A model generated the notes under the pieces. That model was not told the origin of the DNA. It made no database searches and was given only the letters and a program-made list of their open reading frames with translations. The translations under genes were made by a program, and so were the position numbers. A stretch of 13,293 nt of DNA from Dunaliella salina (lineage: Eukaryota > Chlorophyta > Chlorophyceae > Chlamydomonadales > Dunaliellaceae). The first letter of the stretch is position 1. Every line of letters starts with the position of its first letter. Shown here one piece after another: positions 6,961 to 13,293 of the stretch. The DNA is taken from the NCBI GenBank assembly GCA_002284615.2, contig MU069464.1, positions 464,373 through 477,665 of the forward strand, read 5' to 3'.

Positions 6961-8150
6961 ATGCCAGAGCGGGATGTGGTGTTGGTGGGTGGAGTGCCAG
7001 AGCGCGCAGCCTTGAAAGCTTGAAGGCCTGACTGAGCTCATAATCAAGTGAAGCTCCACCCACGGAGCGGGTGCTAGTGTGTCTGGAGCGCATGCTGCTT
7101 GCATGGATTGAGCAAGTGTGTGTTCTGAGCTCCTGCTTGACTCATGGTGTGAACCGCAGGCGCCTGCGAGCCTAAACACAAATGCTGATTAAGAGGAGTT
7201 AATAAGCACTGACCTGAGCGCATGCATGGCTACCGCCTGAGCGCCTGTCCAAGGCCTGGAAGCCTGGGCAGATGCTCGACCCTTATCGTGAGCAGGCACC
7301 TGTGTGCCAGAGCGCATTCTTGGCAACGACCGCGGGTAGTGCGCAAGGACTAGGCCGACCATTCATTTCAAGGGCCTGGAAGGTGCAATGTTAGACAGCA
7401 GTTGAGGCACGCCTACCAGCAGGCAGGCAGGAGTAAGGTTTCACAGGGCCCAACGAAGCCGTGGTGGGAACATGTGTTGCCTGGCACGGTTCGGTGGCAG
7501 TCCTCCTTTTCGATCAACAAGCAAAATGAAGCAGTTTCCTCTGTTCTGCTGAAGGTCGTTGTGCTGGAGCCTCTATAGGACTCACCGCATGCAAGGCAAC
7601 TTCCCTGTGCACAGGCAGCTTCAGGATAGAACACCGGTGTGGCACGTATCGCTGACTTGATTGTGTTTTGGGGTACATGGTGGCATGGAGCTCCGGAGTC
7701 GTGGACGATTGTTTCCAGATGTTGGTGCACAGGTGGCTTAGGAGCTAGAAATTGCTTTCTGCATATTGATTCGTATTTTAAAAGGGTGCTAGTGACCACT
7801 TTCTATTTCAGAGGCTTTCACGGCCGCAATATGCGAAGAAAATTGTGTTGCTCCACAATTTTTGGGCTTATTCTCTGCTTGGATTCTTTGCTAAACATAG
7901 CAATATGTGAATCATGCACTACTCACTGCAATTCTGCCAGTGTACATCCTATCAGTGCCAAATATTCTCCTGGCAGAGTGCTGTGCATTGAAAGATGCAG
8001 AGTTTCATTTGCCTCCTGATTACGGGGATGCACTCTCCCTCCTCTTCACCACGGTAGCCGTCGCAAAGGAATAAGAAACTGGAGTGCGGCTTTCCTGGAG
8101 GGAAGGAGGGAAAGGTTCGTAAGGTGTGCAAGGTTTACAAGGATAAGGCC
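6961..8150 (+). other. 3' flank of the QCR2-like gene, no recognised gene
   Basis: This should contain the 3' UTR and intergenic DNA. A ten-base motif TGCCAGAGCG recurs at about 6962, 6996 and 7312. No clear polyadenylation signal was found: neither AATAAA nor the TGTAA used in some green algae is seen soon after the stop. Two overlapping frames on opposite strands (128 aa minus at 7413-7799; 126 aa plus at 7639-8019) have no recognisable domain and are not called as genes. Confidence 0.5.
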
Positions 8151-8155
8151 TTCAG

Positions 8156-8800
8156 TCAAAAATTGCGACTGCTAGCCTGCTCATAAAAGGCGATTAATTC
8201 ATGAAGAAAAAATGGAAGTTTATTGTTGTTCTGATTTAAGAAAGCGGACACATCATGAGATCCTGCCTGTGAGAACAAGGGAGCATATTTCCTGCGGAGA
8301 GAGACCACCTGGGGATGTGTGCAATGAAAGAGAACATGTTGTTCATCCTGGACATTATCATCAGCCTCACTAAGGTCACAGTTTGGGGAAGACCTGAGAT
8401 TCCAAGTTGCTGTCTCATAGCGAAGGGTGTGGACACGCAGTCTAAATCGAGCCACCTTGCGAATGACATCATGGGGGAGGTCAAGGAACATGTAAAGGTT
8501 CGTAAGGCTACTAAAATCTTCAGGCAAGTTGTTGCTGCACAGTTGCAAGAACGGAGGTATGGAGCTTTGGTTCGGGCTTCTGCGGATTCTTTCAGTCTGT
8601 TTTGTTCAGGAGGATACAGGGCAACCCAGCTTTGCTTGCTGGAATACGCTCCTGCCAAAAGATTCTTGAAGTCTGAAGTGGGGCAAGATACCTCAAAAAT
8701 TTGCACCTGCAAGGTGAGTGACATCCTGAAACCTTGGTTGAGAATTGTATAAGACGCCTGACACACTCTGGTACCAGAATAGCAATGGTTACAAAACAAT
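8156..8800 (-). mobile_element. LINE retrotransposon C-terminal fragment, copy 1
   Basis: On the minus strand, 8548-8156 encodes a stretch with FRLRVHTLRYETATWN, then C-D-L-S, QDEQHVLFHCTH and SLRRKYAPLF, ending FYEQASSRNF and a stop. The 'RFRLR.H.L..E...W..C..C.....HVLF.C.H.......R..Y..LF' layout is typical of the Cys/His zinc-binding tail after the reverse transcriptase of many non-LTR elements. The second Cys of the first pair is Ser here. Upstream, in another frame to about 8800, is a weaker match to the linker region (QIFEVSCPTSDFKNLLAG, then SWVALYP), so at least one frameshift separates them. No RT domain is attached. It is a 5'-truncated, dead copy; its true 3' boundary is uncertain. 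Confidence 0.78.
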
Positions 8801-9016
8801 GGTTACAATATTTAGGGACCTTCAGCCAGAGCGTTCGGCTGATCAGTCTGTGATTGTCTGCGCCAGTAAAGAATAAATGCATGAGGTCAGAGATGTAATG
8901 GAAAAGGTAAGGTAAGGTGAGGTTACATCGCTATATCCACCTACAAGGGCAGCTGAGCGGAAACACTGAGGCCTGTAACCAGACCAGTCTGAAAAAGAAA
9001 GCCAAGATTGGAAGTG

Positions 9017-9590
9017 TCAACTGCTGAGAGGATGGATAATGGAAAAGCTTGTTGTTCTTCTGGGAAAGAAAAAATCAAAGACCAAGGGCGCGGTGACATG
9101 TTGCACGCAAGGTTCAGTTCGAGAGAAATCAAAACAGCTCAAAATACTTCCGCCTGACGCGGCACACCTCAGGACATAGGCACTTAAAGAGGACATGGGC
9201 CTCACCTTGATCCTCCTGCAGGTTGCACCTTTCATAAATGGCAGACTCCTCACCCTGGAACCAAATAGCTCTGTCAACACGCAGGGTGTGAGCACGCAAT
9301 CTGAATTCACAAACATTAAGCAGGATATGGCCAGAGAGGTTTCAGAGTTAAGTGGCGAGGAGTTCGCACTGGGGCACGCATGTTAGAATGAAAAGGGCCA
9401 AAATAAAATTGATAGAGGGAAACAGCACGCATCGCGTCGGTAGCAGCAGTGCTCCAGACGACCCGCAGTCTCAGTTTCAAATCATCAGCAAACTCCTGAA
9501 TCTCGATCGGTGCACCCCTCATACCGCTTGCACACACTCATCACACTTCCGCAACCCTTGAAATCCATCCAGCATCTGGGCAGTCCAACA
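9017..9590 (-). mobile_element. LINE retrotransposon C-terminal fragment, copy 2
   Basis: The minus strand reads, in pieces, LDGFQGLRKCD (about 9570), then IEIQEFADDLKLRLRVVW (frameshifted, 9316-9537), then CEFRLRAHTLRVDRAIW, GEAHVLFKCLC and RVRRKYFELF with a stop near 9130. It is the same domain as copy 1 but clearly diverged from it, so it is a different insertion or subfamily. The segment to about 9017 resembles the last part of copy 1 in composition. Several frameshifts make it a pseudo-element. It may be the 3' half of the LINE whose RT lies at 11690-12900. Confidence 0.75.
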
Positions 9591-9690
9591 TCGTCGGACA
9601 TTTCACGCCTCGGTTGAATAGCGGTTGAATGGGTTGAAATCAACCGCGGTGGAAGAGCGGTTGAAAATTTGGTTAGGCCCCGGTTACACG

Positions 9691-9850
9691 GGTGGGATCA
9701 CCCCCCGGGATCACCCCCCCGGGATCACCCCCCCCTGATCCCGGGGGGTGATCCCGACCCGGTTACACGGGGGATCCCACCCCGGGATCACCCCCCCCTG
9801 ATCCCGACCCTGATCCAGGGGGGGGGGGGGGCGATCCGCCTCTGGGATCA
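9691..9850. repeat. Left subterminal GATCCC/GGGATC array
   Basis: About ten occurrences of GATCC or GGATC in both orientations, mixed with C or G runs (CCCCCCC, and 14 consecutive G at 9818-9831). The terminal motif ACCCGGTTACACGG recurs internally at 9757-9770, as if the element end had been duplicated. The right end has a sparser version (10605-10690 and 10808-10844). Such subterminal repeats are usual transposase-binding sites in DNA transposons. The G run could form a quadruplex and is prone to length error. Confidence 0.85.
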
Positions 9851-10600
9851 CCCATTAATAAAATTCTAACTAAGTTGATTCGGCACAAGGACCTAATAGT
9901 CTGACTGTGCATGCAAGAGAAACGTCCAAAGAATTTTCTTTGCAGGCCAGGAGGCAGAAAGTGCACATGTTTTAACATTGATATTTGCTATGGGTGGGTA
10001 TTCAAATCAACCCCATCAAAGAGAGCCTTTCCGGTCTTCAGGGGGTGTGTATGAGGGGGTGGGCAGCCAGGATGATGAGGAGGAGGTGGAGGAGGAGGGA
10101 GTTCTCCCTGAGGATGGCATGGGAAAGATGATGCTCCAGACTCCTCCTCTTAAGCTTTTTGGCAGGAAGGTCATCCTCCAGAGCAGCCATGGACACCTGA
10201 AGAGGGGCATGCACAGTCCATGCATGGAGGAGTGAGTGTTTTGGAACACAAACACAAACACAAACTAGTGTACCGAGTCTTAACACACAGCACAAGGCAC
10301 TCCAACATTCACCCACTTGCGTCCATGCAGGCACTGCTGCCCACTTCACTCATTATCATGGCTTCAGGGACGGTATGGTTCTGAATCTGAAGGGCTGTCA
10401 GAAGCCCAGTGAGCACGAAATCATTGGTGGGCAGGCCAACTTGTGGCGGACCAGAGAAGAAAAGGACCAGGAAGGCCAACAAGAAGGCGTGCAGGCAGGT
10501 CCAACACAAGCTGAAGTGGGGTCCATGCCGAACAAACAATGGGAGGGTGAATTGGCTCTGCTTTTCAGATGATTCCACTTCAAAGTTCACTTTCTTCCTT
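9851..10600. other. Interior of the Harbinger-type element
   Basis: There is no recognisable transposase. Purine-rich GATGAGGAGGAGGTGGAGG lies around 10072-10098. On the minus strand 10038-10196 reads MAALEDDLPAKKLKRR followed by a Leu-rich run (NSLLLHLLLIILAAH), loosely like the low-complexity start of some PIF proteins, but this is too weak for a call. ACACAAACACAAACACAAAC lies at about 10245-10264. Confidence 0.4.
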
Positions 10601-11193
10601 TTTTATGAGGGGGGTGATCCGGAGGGGGGTGATCCCAGGGGTTGATCCGTCGTGTACCGCACCACGGATCCGGATCAAGGGAAAATATTTGTTTCCCAAT
10701 CAAAATTCTCTAGGAAACTGACGAATGTGGGTTTCCATCTAGTTTTGGGACCAATGGCGCAAAAATCTTCTGCATCATGCTATGCAAAGAAATTTGGTCT
10801 GAAAAATGGTGATCCCGACCCTGATCCGTGGGGGTGATCCCGCACGTGTAACCGGGGCCTTAATAGCCGCAGGTTTGCGGTTGGAATTTCGCGGTTGAAA
10901 CTGCGGTTGATTTCAACCGCACAGAGAAGAGTGGATAAAACAGGGTTAAAAATGGGCAAAACAGGTTTTGATCCCGAGACTCCCTGACGCTGTCTCATGT
11001 GTACCATTGGTCCTAGATGTCTATATATACACTGTTTAATTTTATAATATATGTTTATTTTTAAAACTCATTCATAGGCTGTGCATGTGCATATCCTGAG
11101 GATAAGCCTCAGTGTCTGCCTTGCAATATGTTTCCTCACCATCAACAGTGGCAGATGAAAAAACACATCACCTTTTGCATCTGTTACTGCTCT

Positions 11194-11433
11194 CAGGCTG
11201 TCACTGTATACCTCTGATTCAGACCCTTTTCAGAGCCCTTTTTGTCTGATTCCATCCAAGACAGGTGTCTTAATCCATTTAAGACAGGTTTCTGATCCCA
11301 TCCAAGATAGGTGTCTATTCTGTCAATAGCCAGACCTCCAATCAGACCCCCTTCCTTTGATTCAGACCTTCTGATCCTTAGCCATTTCAGGCTGTTCAGT
11401 CACTGAATACCTCTGATTCAGGCCCCTTTCAGA
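11194..11433 (+). repeat. Short direct repeats in the outer element
   Basis: CAGGCTGT..CACTG.ATACCTCTGATTCAG..CC occurs at about 11194 and 11388. Between them are three ~23 bp units of the type CCATCCAAGACAGGTGTCT at about 11253, 11275 and 11298. The surrounding DNA (10930-11590) is AT-rich and non-coding as far as can be seen. Confidence 0.75.
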
Positions 11434-11689
11434 CTCTGCCAAATTGCCAATCAGTGACGAATGTCTAGATTCAAACTAACAAGGGTATTTTACACAGAGG
11501 CTACTATCAATTATGCTTACTCTGTCCAAAATGTGCCAAACAAGCCTCCATGTTGCCCCAATTTAATTTAGCTTGAAATTCAAACATTACCGTGCGGTTG
11601 AATTGCGGTTGAAGCGGTTGATTTCAACCGCACGGTTGATTCAACCCCTTGCGGTTGAAAAGCGGTTGAAATAATTTCAACCGCATCAA

Positions 11690-12900
11690 TCGCTCTTCAA
11701 CCGTGCCAGGAAATTTCTGACGATCCAGCAGCCCTGGAGTGCATATTGCAGTCAGCCTGAAATACCTTCTCAAGGGGTTGTGCTGTTGCAATCCAGCATA
11801 CTGTTGTACAGCTTGATCACAGATCTGAACCAAAAGAATTGTAAGGGCTCATGGCCACACTCTTGCAGCACTGTCCAGTTGGAAGTGGTACGCTTAACAC
11901 TTTGAGTAGCTTCGAGAAACCCAAGTGCCTGACCTGCAGTTCGCTTTTAAACTCTGTCCCTTGCTTCACAAAGGCTGTACCCCACACTTGACTACCGTAC
12001 ATAGCTGCCGGAATCAAGTACGTCTTCCCGAGCCATAGGGCGGCGGGGACTGCTCTCTTGCACGAACTGTGGAATGCGACCAGAGGCAGCCATGACAGCA
12101 CCAGTGACATGCTCAGAAGACTTCTCCATATTCAGACACCTATGGAACACCATACCTAGATACTTGAACCTCTCTTTATGCCGCAGCGCAACTCCACCTA
12201 CTGTGAACGTGGGCAAATTACTGCCACTTGAGTTAGAATGCACCACCTCAGACTTGCTCGTTTTAATGGTCAGATGCTTTTCGTGCGCGTATGCATGCAG
12301 CCGGTTGAGCATATGCTGTATGTTATCGGCAGCATTACTAATTGGAATCAGGTCTTCAGCAAACATCAAATGCGACACATTGTGCCCCTCAGTCCCTGTC
12401 ATGGCACCCGTACAGCCCTCTGCAACAAAGTCCACATCATTGATATATAAGGAGAAAAGCAAGGGTGACAGAGGGCACCCCTGCTTGACCCCCGCATTAG
12501 GGTGAACTCCAGCAGTCTTGTCACCATCCTTCAGCACATACTCATCCCCTTCATACATATCTCGGATGTCAGCAAGAGAAGGAGAGAGGAGAATGCGAAC
12601 GTTCTGAAGGTGCTGCCATAAGGCCCGCCTTGGTATAGTGTCATACGCCTGCTTGAAACCAATAAATGCAGCATGCAAACGCCCAGGCGTCAACAAACGT
12701 GCAGTGTGCTGTAGGTGCCTTAGAATGAAAAGGGGTTGTAACATGTTACGCCCAGGGCAAAATCCAAACAAATTTGCGTACATGTGGTACATTGTCACAC
12801 TCAAAGCAAGTGTCCTATAGTTGTTAGTTAAAAAATCCATGTGATATGAAACCCAGAGAGAATAGGTGCAGTTTACCATGGCAATCTCCCTCCGTCATTA
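11690..12900 (-). mobile_element. LINE reverse transcriptase fragment, catalytically dead
   Basis: The minus-strand frame 12879-11992 carries RT landmarks in order: NYRTLALS (about residue 20), FGFCPGRN (38), FIGFKQAYD (72), VKQGCPLSPLLF (131), FAEDL (173) and FKYLGMVF (238). In active RTs motif A has Asp where residue 74 is Gly (codon 12658-12660). Motif C is F/Y-x-D-D; here residue 175 is Glu (codon 12355-12357). Near NLFGF about 25 residues usually present before the GF.PGR block seem missing. Around 12060 the frame shifts to ALWLGKTYLIPAAMYGSQVWG, and the thumb region goes on through ECGHEPLQFFWFR and IKLYNSMLDC to about 11700, with another stop/frameshift near 11775. Endonuclease and 5' parts are absent. 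Confidence 0.88.
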
Positions 12901-13080
12901 CACTTTACCAGGGAGTTTGACCTTCAGCAATTTTCCTAAAGAGAGCACTTGCAGAAGAATTTGAAGTCTTAATTTCAGATTACCAGGAACCATGGGAAAT
13001 CGTTGTTATTATTTTTCTGGCTAGGGTATTGATTTGGATTTTTCTGTAGATGCACAATGTGAATCCAAGTATTAGATTAC
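12901..13080. other. Short stretch with nothing recognised
   Basis: AT-rich sequence between the RT fragment and the next LINE 3' end. No frame, RNA gene or clear repeat was recognised. It may include decayed LINE 5' sequence or unrelated flank. Confidence 0.4.
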
Positions 13081-13242
13081 AGGAAGAAAGGAGGCCCAAA
13101 GAAGGACTCCAGTCAAAATGGATGACTGCTAGCCAAAAAAAAGTTTATGCAAAAATGATAAAGCCTGTTGTTGCTTTGATTCAAGAAAGAAGAAGGTATA
13201 CGATAAAACTGTACATGGTGAATGCCAGGCAAGTAAGGAGCT

Positions 13243-13246
<4 letters not shown>
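13080..13246 (-). mobile_element. LINE 3' end, copy 3 (cut by the window edge)
   Basis: Minus-strand translation gives FLNQSNNRLYHF, closely like FLNQNNNKLPFF in copy 1, followed by a matching 3' flank. GACTGCTAGCC is shared on the plus strand (13123 and 8167), as is CAGTCAAAA. The order is the same as in copy 1, so this is the last ~50 codons plus 3' UTR of another member of the family. It would continue to the right of the window, beyond the (GA)n run. Confidence 0.7.

Positions 13247-13293
<47 letters not shown>
13245..13293. repeat. (GA)n microsatellite at the right edge
   Basis: Uninterrupted AG/GA dinucleotide repeat to the last base. As at the left edge, the window ends inside a simple repeat, which suggests these are assembly break points. 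Confidence 0.98.

Larger units (their letters stand above)
9676..10859. mobile_element. 1184 bp non-autonomous PIF/Harbinger-type transposon
   Basis: The terminal inverted repeats are GGCCCCGGTTACACG at 9676-9690 and its exact complement at 10845-10859. They extend imperfectly into GGGATCACC at left and GGTGATCCC at right. The trinucleotide TTA flanks both ends (9673-9675; 10860-10862). A 3 bp TTA/TAA target duplication with GG-starting TIRs is characteristic of PIF/Harbinger elements. Both ends carry a dense subterminal array of GGGATCACCCC / GATCCCGACC. The element lies inside the GCGGTTGAA repeat end of the outer element, so it inserted later. No transposase domain is visible, so it would need help in trans. 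Confidence 0.85.
9611..11703. mobile_element. Outer ~2.1 kb element with GCGGTTGAA-rich inverted ends
   Basis: The left end at 9611 reads CGGTTGAATAGCGGTTGAAT. The right end, read inward from 11703 on the minus strand, reads CGGTTGAAGAGCGATTGATG. Both ends then continue with GGTTGAAAT and CAACCGC blocks over about 100 bases (9611-9672 plus 10863-10922 at left, 11590-11703 at right). The blocks are themselves near-palindromes (GCGGTTGATTTCAACCGC). Without the nested transposon it would be about 0.9 kb. LINE sequence flanks both sides. A GCC triplet flanks both ends (9607-9609; 11705-11707) and is a weak candidate target duplication. No coding frame is recognised; the superfamily is unknown. 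Confidence 0.6.

Noticed and set aside
6961..7400. A further downstream exon of the QCR2-like gene
   Set aside because: The TGA at 6958-6960 falls where the family normally ends, and no conserved sequence follows.
7413..7799. 128-residue minus-strand frame, Cys-rich
   Set aside because: No recognisable domain or splice context, and it overlaps an equally unsupported frame on the other strand.
7639..8019. 126-residue plus-strand frame with a hydrophobic stretch
   Set aside because: The hydrophobic run is short and the composition looks like chance. It has no neighbours or motifs in support.
8315..8752. 145-residue plus-strand frame
   Set aside because: It is antisense to LINE copy 1, whose zinc-type motif is clear on the minus strand.
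9676..10859. CACTA (En/Spm) transposon, which also makes a 3 bp duplication
   Set aside because: The termini start GGCCCC and not CACTA, and TTA fits PIF/Harbinger better.

Overview
This window is eukaryotic nuclear DNA. It has spliced exons with GT..AG borders, long repeat-filled introns, decayed LINE retrotransposons, DNA transposons with terminal inverted repeats, and microsatellites. No bacterial operon or phage logic is visible. The one host gene recognised encodes a mitochondrial complex III core protein of the peptidase M16 family (QCR2-like). Its sequence, the GC-moderate repeat-rich introns and the LINE style would fit a microalga, possibly a chlorophyte with large introns, but this is a low-confidence guess.

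Layout, left to right. 1-74 is a (GT)n tract at the window edge. About 75-1281 is intron or upstream sequence of the QCR2-like gene, with a ~110 bp tandem array that grows into a 246 bp unit carrying a dead copy of the next exon's start. 1282-1470 is an intact 63-codon exon. 1471-6825 is a 5.36 kb intron. 6826-6960 is the terminal exon with its stop codon. The two exons join in phase 0 and give the C-terminal 107 residues of the protein; all earlier exons lie outside the window.

The large intron is the most unusual part. Its 5' end is a tandem array of the exon-intron junction: at least five extra copies of the last 57 exon bases plus intron flank. Its 3' end is an array of the intron-exon junction: about eight copies of the branch/acceptor region, two of which also carry the start of the last exon. 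Between them are a putative 563 bp inverted-repeat element with a palindrome of two tRNA-like 3' halves, a ~45 bp minisatellite, and a ~280 bp fold-back element.

Downstream, 6961-8150 holds the 3' flank with no recognisable gene. From 8156 onward the minus strand carries remnants of a LINE family: a C-terminal fragment (8156-8800), a second one (about 9017-9590), a reverse transcriptase fragment (about 11690-12900) with both inspected catalytic positions replaced, and a third 3' end at the right edge. The second C-terminal fragment and the RT fragment may be two halves of one LINE, split by a ~2.1 kb element whose ends consist of GCGGTTGAA repeats. Inside that element sits a 1184 bp non-autonomous PIF/Harbinger-type transposon with clean terminal inverted repeats and a TTA target duplication. 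The window ends in a (GA)n tract.

All calls come from reading the sequence alone. No database search, alignment program or RNA evidence was used.
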